From Prevotella sp. (GTDB taxonomy: Bacteria > Bacteroidota > Bacteroidia > Bacteroidales > Bacteroidaceae), in contig JAILAA010000087.1 in assembly GCA_024681875.1 (NCBI GenBank), forward strand, positions 1 to 17,499: 17,499 nt of DNA. The letters are read 5' to 3'. How positions within the stretch are numbered: position 1 is the first letter of the stretch; each line of letters starts with the position of its first letter. Positions 6,080-12,589 of the stretch are shown one piece after another. Position numbers and translations under genes: made by a program. The notes under the pieces are model-generated. The model had not been told where the DNA came from. It did no database searches and saw nothing but the letters and a program-made list of their open reading frames with translations.

Positions 6080-6447
6080 TATGATTTTCTTCTCCTACAA
6101 CGTTCGCAGTAACGCTCACACTGGGCGCAGATGTCGTAGCCAAGCATGGCTCCAAGGATAAAATCCTCTTCGGGAGTCAGCTCATTCAGTGGACGGGTGA
6201 CAAACAGACGGATGGCATCGAGGCACTCCTTGCGACCGAAATAAACATTGACATTCTCCTTGCCTGCGGGCTGCACCACGTAGTCGATGGACTGACGGCC
6301 CAGCCGGTTGGTGGCAAATGCCTCGAAACGGCGATTGCAGGTGAAGAGTATCATCCTGCGCACACCTTTCTTATATTCATAGATGTGGTTCATCAGCACC
6401 CTGGCTTCTGGCTGAGCTGCCGTCTGTTGATTTACCGTCTGCTGCAT
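6079..6447 (-). CDS. DUF2023 family protein, partner gene of flavodoxin
   Basis: This 122-residue protein has a poorly conserved Gln/Ala-rich start (residues 1-17) and then the family core MNHIYEYKKGVRRMILFTCN, FYxGRKECLDAI-like NVYFGRKECLDAIRLFV, PLNELTPEEDFILGAMLGYD and a cysteine-rich end CAQCERYCERCRRRKS. I recognise this as DUF2023, a small Bacteroidales/epsilonproteobacterial family of unknown function that often lies beside flavodoxin genes. The CxxC...CxxC tail could bind metal or take part in thiol redox; this is inference. It begins 11 nt after the flavodoxin stop and its TAA overlaps the next ATG, so it is the second gene of the operon. A later start at MNHIYEY (residue 19) is possible. 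Confidence 0.8.
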   Translation of the reverse strand: MQQTVNQQTAAQPEARVLMNHIYEYKKGVRRMILFTCNRRFEAFATNRLGRQSIDYVVQPAGKENVNVYFGRKECLDAIRLFVTRPLNELTPEEDFILGAMLGYDICAQCERYCERCRRRKS

Positions 6448-6458
6448 ATACTGAAGTT

Positions 6459-6953
6459 TTAGAGGTTTGGAGAAATCTCAGCTACCCACGCATCAATGCG
6501 GGCATCGGTCTTGTCGTCCTCGTTCACATCATCGAGTGGCAGTCCCACGAACTTGCCGTCAACCACGGCCTCGGAGTCATCGAATGTGTAGCCGTCTGTG
6601 CTGACAGCACCCACAAAACGGGCACCGCTTTCCTTGATACCGTTATACAGTTCACCGATACCACCCACGAAGGTGTCACTATACGACTCGCAGTCGCCGC
6701 AGCCAAAGAGGGCGATGGTCTTGTCGGCAAGGTTGGCACCCTGCAGCACTCGCAGACCGTCGTACCAGTCATCCTGCAACTCACCAGCACCCCATGTCGA
6801 GGTGCCGAGAATCAGGTTCTGGTTGCTTTCTACAACCTCATCTGTTAAGTCCTGTACGTTAATGGCCTCGCAGCCAAGTTTCTGAGCTATCTTCTCTGCG
6901 ATAGCCTCACACGTTCCAGTAGAGGAACCAAATACTACAATAGTTTTATTCAT
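6459..6953 (-). CDS. fldA: Flavodoxin
   Basis: A 164-residue long-chain flavodoxin, a soluble FMN-binding one-electron carrier replacing ferredoxin under iron limitation or serving enzymes such as pyruvate oxidoreductase. The FMN phosphate loop is VVFGSSTGTCEAIAEKIA (residues 5-22), the first isoalloxazine loop STWGAGELQDDW follows NLILGT, and the second is FGCGDCESYSDTF. It ends with AWVAEISPNL. The start at 6953 (MNKTIVVFG) is chosen because upstream codons on the same frame run through the hairpin repeat F and the -7 box, which must be untranslated. The leader has an A-rich stretch AAAAAGATAGAA before the ATG. It heads an operon with DUF2023, a small membrane protein and a methyltransferase. 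Confidence 0.95.
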   Translation of the reverse strand: MNKTIVVFGSSTGTCEAIAEKIAQKLGCEAINVQDLTDEVVESNQNLILGTSTWGAGELQDDWYDGLRVLQGANLADKTIALFGCGDCESYSDTFVGGIGELYNGIKESGARFVGAVSTDGYTFDDSEAVVDGKFVGLPLDDVNEDDKTDARIDAWVAEISPNL

Positions 6954-7003
6954 TTCTATCTTTTTAAAATTGCTAAAAATTCCAGATGCAATGATGCGAT
7001 TAA

Positions 7004-7046
7004 GCGAGAGCAAAAGAGAGCGCGCTCTCTCATTTTGCCGAGCGAA
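7004..7046. repeat. Hairpin repeat family 1, copy F, in the flavodoxin 5' leader
   Basis: Left flank GCGAGAGC (7004-7011); outer stem GCAAAA (7010-7015) with TTTTGC (7033-7038); inner perfect palindrome GAGAGCGCGCTCTC (7016-7029); unpaired TCA on the 3' side; right flank CCGAGCG. On the minus strand it lies about 30 nt after the flavodoxin -7 box, so the hairpin is in the mRNA leader. Confidence 0.72.
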
Positions 7047-7069
7047 AGCATCTTCGCTGTTTTCGACGG

Positions 7070-7077
7070 CAAAGGTA
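7070..7077 (-). promoter_or_regulatory. Flavodoxin promoter -7 box (TACCTTTG)
   Basis: Perfect minus-strand TAnnTTTG. A near -33 element, ATTG, lies about 20 bp upstream on the same strand. The leader to ATG 6953 is about 110 nt and includes hairpin repeat F. Confidence 0.65.
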
Positions 7078-7233
7078 CGGTGATTCCATGAACTGTGCAA
7101 TACTCAAAAGTTGGGCATTTCTTTGTCACGTCCTCAAAACAACTTTCAAAGCAGATTAATCATAAATAGGTATCCATCTCATAAATGATTCTAAAAGATC
7201 TCTCCAAGTACACACAATATGATATAATCTTCG

Positions 7234-7241
7234 TACCTTTG
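7234..7241 (+). promoter_or_regulatory. -7 box (TACCTTTG) of the Sel1 operon
   Basis: Perfect TAnnTTTG located 22 nt before ATG 7263, giving a very short leader. This shows that the frame open further upstream (from 7185) is not translated and fixes the start at 7263. Confidence 0.65.
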
Positions 7242-7262
7242 CAAAAAAAACGAAATGTACTT

Positions 7263-7907
7263 ATGCCAAAAGAGCGAAACAAAGCAGACGATTACCGCGA
7301 AAAGGCTTATGCGGGCGATATCAAGGCAATGAACAACCTGGGTGTCTGCTATGAGCGTGGCACTGGCGTAAAGGTCAGCCTTGAACTGGCGTTTGAGTGG
7401 TATATGAAGGCTGCGGAACTGGATGATGTCTATGGCTGCTTCAACGTTGGCGAGTGCTACTATCACGGAAAAGGCGTGGAGCAAAGTGCAGAGAAAGCCT
7501 TTGAGTGGTATTTGAAAGCCGCAGACAAGGGTGATATGCAGTCGCAGGTGAATGTGGCCAATGCCTATTACCTTGGCAATGGTGTGGAGATGGATCATCA
7601 CAAAGCTTTCCTCTGGTATCGCGAGGCTGCTTTCCAGGGACATGTTCTCTCACAGAAAAACTGCGGAGCTGCCTATTGGAATGGTGACGGCATAGAGAAG
7701 GACCTCGAAGAGTGTGTCTTCTGGTATGAACTGGCCGCCAATGGCGGAGATGCCCAGGCACAGTTTGCTACCGGCTGGTTTCTGATGACTGGCACAGGTG
7801 TACCACAGGATGAGCGCATGGGCTTGAAGTGGATTCACAAGTCCACGTTCCAAGGCTACCAGCCAGCCATCGACTATTGCAAAGAGCACGGGTATAAATG
7901 GTATTGA
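7263..7907 (+). CDS. Sel1-like (TPR-like) repeat protein
   Basis: The 214-residue protein is made almost entirely of about five Sel1-like repeats of 36 residues, each with the pattern A..NLG..Y..G.GV..D...A..WY.KAA..G: for example MNNLGVCYERGTGV, FNVGECYYHGKGVEQS and EWYLKAADKGDMQSQVNVA. No signal peptide is seen, so it is probably a cytoplasmic protein-protein interaction scaffold. The start follows the promoter at 7234-7241. The next gene begins 2 nt after its stop, so it forms an operon with a sigma-region-4-like protein and a metallo-hydrolase. Sel1 proteins often act as adaptors in signalling; its partner here is unknown. Confidence 0.9.
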   Translation: MPKERNKADDYREKAYAGDIKAMNNLGVCYERGTGVKVSLELAFEWYMKAAELDDVYGCFNVGECYYHGKGVEQSAEKAFEWYLKAADKGDMQSQVNVANAYYLGNGVEMDHHKAFLWYREAAFQGHVLSQKNCGAAYWNGDGIEKDLEECVFWYELAANGGDAQAQFATGWFLMTGTGVPQDERMGLKWIHKSTFQGYQPAIDYCKEHGYKWY

Positions 7908-7909
7908 AT

Positions 7910-8269
7910 ATGAACGTTACAGAGTTGCACGACGAAGAGAATCTGCTGATGCAGATGCAGGACAAGTGGGAGAACTACGGCAGTCTGGATGGGATTGCCG
8001 ATACTCACGACCCATTTGACTTGGCAGGAGCGCCAAGGTTCGAGCTGTCAGAGAAGATTAACAATCTGCTGAATCATGCACTCACAGCCGATGAAAACCT
8101 TCTGCTCCACCAGACTCTTGGAATGGGCTGTAAGCAGCTTTCAGTCAAGGATCTCGCAGAACAGATGGGAACAACCCAGAAAGCCGTCCAAAAGCAGCTT
8201 GTGGAAATCGTCGAAAAATTGCGTCACCATGACGATTCCATCGGGCTTTGGAAATATCTGAATCGATAA
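7910..8269 (+). CDS. Small protein with a sigma-70 region 4-like helix-turn-helix
   Basis: The 119-residue protein has an acidic N-terminal half (NVTELHDEENLLMQMQDKWE) and a C-terminal helix-turn-helix: LTADENLLLHQTLGMGCKQL, SVKDLAEQMGTTQKAVQKQL, then EIVEKLR. The spacing and pattern resemble sigma factor region 4 (LxxxExxVLxxxxGL.....LxEIAxxLGxSxxxVxxxxxxAxxKLR), but no region 2 is present, so it is not a complete sigma factor. It may bind DNA or the polymerase beta flap, as an orphan regulator. ATG 7910 is preferred over 7898, which overlaps the Sel1 stop. It lies tightly between the Sel1 and hydrolase genes. Function is inference from the fold only. Confidence 0.6.
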   Translation: MNVTELHDEENLLMQMQDKWENYGSLDGIADTHDPFDLAGAPRFELSEKINNLLNHALTADENLLLHQTLGMGCKQLSVKDLAEQMGTTQKAVQKQLVEIVEKLRHHDDSIGLWKYLNR

Positions 8270-8273
8270 CGAC

Positions 8274-9026
8274 ATGACCCTGACCTACATCTTCCATAGC
8301 GGTTTTGTGCTGGAAACGGAGAAGTCCATCCTAATACTCGACTACTGGCTGGATTTGAATGGAGTCGTGACACCGTTCTTAAAGAAGAATAAATCCGTCT
8401 ATGTCTTCTCCAGCCACTTCCACGAAGACCACTTCAACAGTGCCATTTTCGAGTGGAAAAAGCAGCGGGAAGATATCACCTACATTCTCTCCAAGGACAT
8501 CTACAAGCATCGGAGAGCCAACAAGGAGGATGCTGACGTATGGATGGCCAAAGGTGGCACATGGTCTGACGGCACTATCTCCGTATGGGCTTTAGGCAGC
8601 ACAGACAGCGGCGTATCATGGATAGTTGAGACCGAGGGTAAACGAATCTTCCATGCTGGTGACTTGAATAACTGGTATGCGAAATTCCTACCTGAAGCCA
8701 AGACTGGAGAAACCATCTATAGCGAGGAGTTTGACGAAGACATTGACCCGATAGCTCACGAGAAGCAGTACTTGGGCGAGCTGAAGGACATTTGCAAGAT
8801 TACCGACAGCTTCGATGTGGTGATGTTCCCCATAGACGGGCGCATCGGTAACGGTTATACCCTCGGAGGCCGTCAGTTCATCGAACGCTTTAAGGTCGGT
8901 CTCTTCGTTCCCATGCATTTTGTGGCCAGCAGCTTCGAATCCTCATGGCGTATGAAGGAATTCACAGATGAAAGAAACATTTCTTTCTGGGAAATCACCA
9001 AAGAGGGCGACTCTATAGAGATATGA
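8274..9026 (+). CDS. Metallo-beta-lactamase-fold hydrolase
   Basis: This 250-residue cytoplasmic protein has the metal ligands of the fold: HFHEDH (His48, His50, Asp52, His53), HAGD (His127, Asp130) and a late MHF (His215). The N-terminal TYIFHSGFVLET and ILDYW strand pattern is that of the UlaG/RNase Z-like subgroup of small MBL hydrolases. Likely a phosphodiester or lactone-type hydrolase with two metal ions; the substrate is unknown. It starts 4 nt after the preceding stop, closing the three-gene operon, and a terminator follows at 9090-9120. All ligands are present, so the enzyme should be active. Confidence 0.88.
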   Translation: MTLTYIFHSGFVLETEKSILILDYWLDLNGVVTPFLKKNKSVYVFSSHFHEDHFNSAIFEWKKQREDITYILSKDIYKHRRANKEDADVWMAKGGTWSDGTISVWALGSTDSGVSWIVETEGKRIFHAGDLNNWYAKFLPEAKTGETIYSEEFDEDIDPIAHEKQYLGELKDICKITDSFDVVMFPIDGRIGNGYTLGGRQFIERFKVGLFVPMHFVASSFESSWRMKEFTDERNISFWEITKEGDSIEI

Positions 9027-9089
9027 GCCTGTGTCACTATAGCTTTATATCTCTTGCGCATCCATTATTTGAAGGAGTTTAAGAAACTG

Positions 9090-9120
9090 GCAGCATCCAT
9101 CTGGGTGTTGCTCCTTTTTT
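9090..9120 (+). terminator. Rho-independent terminator
   Basis: GCAGCATCC (9090-9098), loop ATCT, GGGTGTTGC (9103-9111) make a 9-bp stem with two G-T pairs, followed by TCC and six T. It ends the Sel1/sigma-like/MBL operon. Confidence 0.75.
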
Positions 9121-9136
9121 GTGAGATCCACTTATG

Positions 9137-9227
9137 TCGCACACGATTTATGGTTAAACAAGCTTAAAGTTTTAGGTAAATCGCTTGCGATATAAAATAA
9201 AAGCCGTTCCTTTGCATCGCAAACGAT
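9137..9227. promoter_or_regulatory. Three TCGC-N3-CGAT operator-like sites around the gpx promoter
   Basis: TCGCACACGAT (9137-9147), TCGCTTGCGAT (9181-9191) and TCGCAAACGAT (9217-9227) share a two-fold symmetric core (ATCG....CGAT in the last two), and the last two also share ATAAA after it. The middle site covers the -33 CTTG and the third lies at the expected transcription start, so a bound protein should block the promoter. The regulator is unknown; the OhrR-like protein downstream is one candidate. Confidence 0.55.
9184..9214 (+). promoter_or_regulatory. gpx promoter CTTG-N19-TTCCTTTG
   Basis: TTCCTTTG (9207-9214) matches the -7 element except for one base, with CTTG (9184-9187) exactly 19 bp upstream in place of TTTG. 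The leader to ATG 9296 is about 75 nt. Confidence 0.55.
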
Positions 9228-9295
9228 ATAAAGATTTGAAGACCCTTGATAAGGGGCGACTATAATGCAGGGATTCAATATTAATAAAATAAAGT

Positions 9296-9841
9296 ATGGC
9301 AAAGATTTATGAATTCAAGGCTCAGACGAGCAAAGGTAAGGAACTGGATTTCGCACAGTTCGAGGGTAAGGTGCTGCTGATTGTGAACACAGCCAGCAAG
9401 TGTGGTTTTACACCCCAGTTCGCAGGACTGGAGGAGATGAACCAGAAGTACAAGGACAAGGGACTGGTGATTATCGGCTTCCCCTGCAACCAGTTCAAGG
9501 AGCAGGATCCCGGCAACGATGCACAGATTGAGGAATTCTGCCAGTTGAACTACGGCGTGACTTTCCAGATTATGAAGAAAGGTGACGTAAACGGCCCTGC
9601 TGCAGAGCCCATTTTCGAATATCTGAAGACTCAGGCTCCCACCGAGGAGTATAACGGTCTGAAAGCCAAAGCAGCCAAAGCCCTCTTCAAGACTATCAGC
9701 AAGAGCGTTGAGAAAGACAGCGACATCAAATGGAACTTCACCAAATTTCTGATTTCAAAGGACGGCGAGACTATCAAACGTTATGCTCCTACGACTGAGC
9801 CAAAGGACTTTGAGAAAGACATTGTTGAATTTACGAGTTGA
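9296..9841 (+). CDS. Glutathione peroxidase-family thiol peroxidase, cytoplasmic
   Basis: A 181-residue Gpx-like enzyme that reduces hydrogen peroxide and organic hydroperoxides. The peroxidatic Cys36 sits in NTASKCGFTPQ, the second block is FPCNQF (Cys64, Gln66), and the Trp146-Asn147 pair is in KWNFTKFL, completing the catalytic Cys-Gln-Trp-Asn set. Cys82 in FCQLNYGVTF occupies the place of the resolving Cys in thioredoxin-dependent Gpx enzymes (spacing 28 and 18 residues as in those proteins), so electrons probably come from thioredoxin rather than glutathione. No signal peptide. It has its own promoter with three operator-like sites, and it is followed by an OhrR-like regulator gene. A secreted relative is fused to a nitroreductase at 12590-13681. 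Confidence 0.93.
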   Translation: MAKIYEFKAQTSKGKELDFAQFEGKVLLIVNTASKCGFTPQFAGLEEMNQKYKDKGLVIIGFPCNQFKEQDPGNDAQIEEFCQLNYGVTFQIMKKGDVNGPAAEPIFEYLKTQAPTEEYNGLKAKAAKALFKTISKSVEKDSDIKWNFTKFLISKDGETIKRYAPTTEPKDFEKDIVEFTS

Positions 9842-9960
9842 CGATTTACCATTTACAATTTATTTTCCAAATTACCTATTGGATTATTTCTCGTAAGTGT
9901 AAATCGAAAATGGTCAAAATTGTAAATAAATAGTAAATCGTAAATTGATAAATTGTAAAT
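9841..9960. promoter_or_regulatory. AT-rich inverted repeat between gpx and the MarR gene
   Basis: The arm ACGATTTACCATTTACAATT (9841-9860) is nearly complementary to 9918-9941 and could fold into a long hairpin. It holds TACAATT (9854-9860) and AATTGTA (9918-9924 and 9951-9957), which match half-sites of the Bacillus OhrR operator, but the halves are not arranged as a compact palindrome. It may be an operator region, a terminator or leader stem, or simply an AT-rich repeat. Confidence 0.35.
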
Positions 9961-9967
9961 TAACAAG

Positions 9968-10408
9968 ATGCACGCAGAATTACAACTCGACAATCAGATT
10001 TGTTTCCGCCTTTATACGGCAACACGACTGATTACGCAGGCCTACACACCGATGCTGACGGAACTGGGTATCACCTATCCGCAGTATCTGGTGCTGATGG
10101 TACTTTGGGAGAAAGATAACCAGCCTGTAAACGATATTGCCCATCGTCTGCTGTTGGAGACGAATACCGTCACCCCATTGCTTCAGCGCATGGAGAAACT
10201 GGGAATCGTCAAGCGTAAGAAGGGTGAGCAGGACAAACGCCAACAAATTGTCAGTCTGACAAAAAAAGGTAAGGAAATGGAGGAATCTGCTTATGCGAAG
10301 ATTCCTGCCGGTATGGGTGAACAACTCTCTGCCTGTCCGCTAAAGTTGGAGGACTATCAGAATCTCGCACAAGAATTAGACTCGATTATTAACACATTAA
10401 AAAAATAA
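9968..10408 (+). CDS. MarR-family regulator of the OhrR (organic peroxide sensor) type
   Basis: This 146-residue winged-helix repressor aligns by eye with Bacillus OhrR: LDNQICFRLYTATR, then LGITYPQYLVLMVLWE and TVTPLLQRMEKLGIVKR. The peroxide-sensing Cys is present as Cys12, with Tyr16 and Tyr26 at the places of OhrR Tyr19 and Tyr29 that hydrogen-bond the reactive thiol. A second Cys123 near the C-terminus could be a resolving Cys as in two-Cys OhrR proteins. The DNA-reading helix and wing are at about residues 55-95. It lies between gpx and a nitroreductase, 8 nt upstream of the latter, and so probably represses this cluster until organic peroxide oxidises it. Confidence 0.88.
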   Translation: MHAELQLDNQICFRLYTATRLITQAYTPMLTELGITYPQYLVLMVLWEKDNQPVNDIAHRLLLETNTVTPLLQRMEKLGIVKRKKGEQDKRQQIVSLTKKGKEMEESAYAKIPAGMGEQLSACPLKLEDYQNLAQELDSIINTLKK

Positions 10409-10416
10409 AAGAAACG

Positions 10417-11175
10417 ATGACATTATTAGAAGCTATCGAAGCCCGTCATAGTGTGAGGGCTTATAAAGACCAGCCGTTGACAGAGGAAGTCATCAAAGTG
10501 CTGACTGAGAAAATTACAGAACTCAACAAGGAGGGCAACCTGCACATACAGCTGATTCTGAACGAGCCGAAGGCATTCCAAGGGACACTGGCCAAATATG
10601 GCAAGTTCCGTGGTGTCAGCAATTATCTCGTTATGGCCGGCAAAAAGGCTGATGACCTGGATGAACGTGTCGGCTACTACGGCGAGCAACTGGTGCTGTT
10701 GGCCCAGACGTTGGGATTGAATACCTGTTGGGTAGGACTCAGCTACTCAAAGGTGCCAGGAACCTACGTACTCGAAGAAGGAGAGAAGATTGCCTGCTAT
10801 ATTGCACTCGGCTATGGTGAGACGCAGGGAGCAGGTCATAAAGTCAAGACCGTTGAGAAAGTGAGCAATGCCAGCGACGTGACTCCATCGTGGTTCAAGA
10901 AGGGCGTAGAAGCAGCCCTGCTGGCACCAACAGCTGTAAATCAGCAGAAATTCTCCTTTGAATTGGTCGGTAGAAAGAACGGACGGAGCAGCGAGAGCCA
11001 TCCAAGCTCGCTCAAAGATGGCCGAGTCGCGACGGACGAAGGCAAAGCCAATGGTCGCCCCCAGGTGATTGCCAAGAAAGGATTCTCAATGATAGGCTAT
11101 GCTCAGTTGGATCTGGGCATTGCCAAGTACCATTTCGAGGTAGGCGCAGGCAAAGAGAACTTCGAGTGGGCATGA
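10417..11175 (+). CDS. Nitroreductase-family flavoprotein with a hairpin repeat inserted in frame
   Basis: A 252-residue FMN-dependent oxidoreductase: EARHSVRAYKDQPL (phosphate-binding Arg/Ser at the N-terminus), YYGEQLVLLAQTLGLNTCWV, IACYIALGYGE and LLAPTAVNQQKFSFELVG. After this the sequence carries about 28-32 residues rich in Ser, Gly and charged residues (NGRSSESHPSSLKDGRVATD and on to about residue 216) encoded by hairpin repeat A, and then resumes family sequence VIAKKGF and LDLGIAKYHFEVGAGKENF. The frame is kept. The insertion falls between two strands near the C-terminus, where a surface loop may tolerate it. It overlaps the next gene by ATGA. Likely substrates are quinones or nitro compounds; not predictable. 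Confidence 0.88.
   Translation: MTLLEAIEARHSVRAYKDQPLTEEVIKVLTEKITELNKEGNLHIQLILNEPKAFQGTLAKYGKFRGVSNYLVMAGKKADDLDERVGYYGEQLVLLAQTLGLNTCWVGLSYSKVPGTYVLEEGEKIACYIALGYGETQGAGHKVKTVEKVSNASDVTPSWFKKGVEAALLAPTAVNQQKFSFELVGRKNGRSSESHPSSLKDGRVATDEGKANGRPQVIAKKGFSMIGYAQLDLGIAKYHFEVGAGKENFEWA
10990..11050. repeat. Hairpin repeat family 1, copy A, in frame inside the nitroreductase gene
   Basis: Left flank GCGAGAGC (10991-10998); outer stem GCCATC (10997-11002) with GATGGC (11017-11022); inner AGC-TC-GCT; unpaired bases on the 3' side; right flank CCGAG, then TCGCGACGGACGAAGGCAAA. The tail is nearly identical to that of copy B at 16471-16490, so the copied unit extends about 25 nt beyond the hairpin. 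Confidence 0.78.
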
Positions 11176-11432
11176 AGAAAATAAAAAAGTGGCTGCAATC
11201 CCTTTCGTTCAAGACAGGCGTCATCGTCCTGTTGTGTTGCATCCCCTTCTATATCCTGTCATTTGCCCAGATGCTGCTCCCTATCAGTACGGCAGTAAAG
11301 GGCACCCTTTGGACAGTTCTTTTCGGAATGGCGAAGACATGCCAATACGGAGGACTTACCATTCTTGGAGTCGAAGGATATAACCGATTGAAGAATTGGG
11401 TGAAGGGAAAAAGGGTAAACACAAATAATTAG
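11172..11432 (+). CDS. Small two-helix membrane protein (transporter-suffix-like)
   Basis: The 86-residue protein has a basic start (MKKIKKWLQ), a first membrane helix at about residues 15-37 (GVIVLLCCIPFYILSFAQML), a short loop and a second helix at about 43-62 with VLFGMAKTCQYGGLTILGVE, then a basic tail. It resembles the small stand-alone form of the transporter-suffix domain, seen as a separate gene or fused to the end of RND-type transporters; I am only moderately sure of this. ATG 11172 is chosen because it makes an ATGA overlap with the nitroreductase stop. Its stop is 1 nt before the radical SAM gene, so the three genes are one unit. Confidence 0.7.
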   Translation: MKKIKKWLQSLSFKTGVIVLLCCIPFYILSFAQMLLPISTAVKGTLWTVLFGMAKTCQYGGLTILGVEGYNRLKNWVKGKRVNTNN

Positions 11433-11433
11433 A

Positions 11434-12546
11434 ATGGAACAAACAAAAGTAGACTTAGCGACTTACATGAACGGCAGCATCAGCCGCATCATGGCGATGG
11501 CCTATAAGAACGTATTGTCGAATCCGCGCGAGGCAAAGTTTGCATTTCGCATGCAACAGTTGTTTGCCAAATCGGAGAATCGACGCAAGAAAGTACAGGA
11601 AAAGGAGGGCATAGATGTCCCCCCTTTCCTCATTAGCAGTATATCAACAACCTGCAATCTGCATTGCAAAGGCTGTTATGCCCGCAGTAATGGTATAGCC
11701 AACGACAAGGAAACCGAACGTAGGGCTACGATGACGCCCCAGCAGTGGCAGCAAATCTTTTCCGAGGCTGCCGATATGGGCATCAACTTCTCGCTCTTGG
11801 CAGGTGGTGAACCCATGATGCGTAAGGATATTCTGGAGGCTGTGGCTGAGGTAAAGGATATGATCTTCCCCATTTTCACCAATGGTACTCTCATAGGCCC
11901 ATCATATATTAGATTCCTTCGCAAGCACCTAAATATGGTTCCCATCATCAGCATTGAGGGAACAGCTATGGGTACCGACGAACGCCGTGGACAGGGGGTG
12001 TTTAAACGTGCCATGCAGTCGATGGAACAGCTGAAACAGGAAGACCTGTTCTTCGGCACGAGCATCACAGTAACCACTGAGAACTATCAGATGACAACCT
12101 CGTCTGAGTTTATCGACCAACTACGCTCATACGGCTGCAAGATTGTATTCTATATAGAATATGTACCTACGGAGAAAGGAACCGAGCATCTGGCATTCAG
12201 CGATGAACATGTGGCTGAGATGGAGCAGGTACTCGAAACCCGTCGCGAAGAATATGAAGACATTATTTTCCTATCATTCCCAGGCGATGAGAAAGCCCTT
12301 GGAGGCTGTCTAGCCTCAGGTCGCGGCTTTTTCCATATCGGACCGGATGGTAGCGCAGAGCCATGTCCGTTCTCTCCTTTCAGTGATAGCAATGTAGCCG
12401 AGATGGGCGTCCGGCAAGCCCTGCAATCGCCACTCTTCCGAAAGATTCGTTCTGCGCGCGCCCTCGGATGGGAGCACACAGGCGGCTGCACCCTTTTTGA
12501 GCATCGCGAAGAAATAGAGAAAATGATTTCACCTTGTCTCTCGTGA
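11434..12546 (+). CDS. Radical SAM protein with a cysteine-rich C-terminal domain
   Basis: The 370-residue enzyme carries CNLHCKGCYA (Cys74, Cys78, Cys81), the CxxxCxxC site for the [4Fe-4S] cluster that cleaves S-adenosylmethionine, then LLAGGEPMMRKDIL for SAM binding and the TIM-barrel strands IFPIFTNGTLI and VPIISIEGT. Near the C-terminus further cysteines (GGCLASGRGFFHIGPDG, EPCPF, GGCTLF, SPCLS) suggest a SPASM/twitch-like auxiliary cluster, as in peptide- or protein-modifying radical SAM enzymes. No precursor peptide is seen nearby. It is directly preceded by the two-helix membrane protein. The substrate is unknown; an N-terminal basic helix (residues 1-60) may contact a partner or the membrane. 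Confidence 0.88.
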   Translation: MEQTKVDLATYMNGSISRIMAMAYKNVLSNPREAKFAFRMQQLFAKSENRRKKVQEKEGIDVPPFLISSISTTCNLHCKGCYARSNGIANDKETERRATMTPQQWQQIFSEAADMGINFSLLAGGEPMMRKDILEAVAEVKDMIFPIFTNGTLIGPSYIRFLRKHLNMVPIISIEGTAMGTDERRGQGVFKRAMQSMEQLKQEDLFFGTSITVTTENYQMTTSSEFIDQLRSYGCKIVFYIEYVPTEKGTEHLAFSDEHVAEMEQVLETRREEYEDIIFLSFPGDEKALGGCLASGRGFFHIGPDGSAEPCPFSPFSDSNVAEMGVRQALQSPLFRKIRSARALGWEHTGGCTLFEHREEIEKMISPCLS

Positions 12547-12589
12547 TGGCGTCCTTGGAGAACTTTGAGATAACAAAATAACAACTGAC

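Noticed and set aside
7010..7038. Hairpin F as a rho-independent terminator
   Set aside because: No T-run follows on either strand, and it lies in the leader of an apparently expressed gene; attenuation remains possible but is not shown.
6954..7100. Extension of flavodoxin by 49 residues to 7100
   Set aside because: It passes through the promoter and hairpin repeat F; MNKTIVVFG at 6953 is the normal N-terminus.
7185..7262. Upstream extension of the Sel1 protein to 7185
   Set aside because: The -7 box at 7234-7241 lies inside it, so transcription starts later; ATG 7263 gives the family start.
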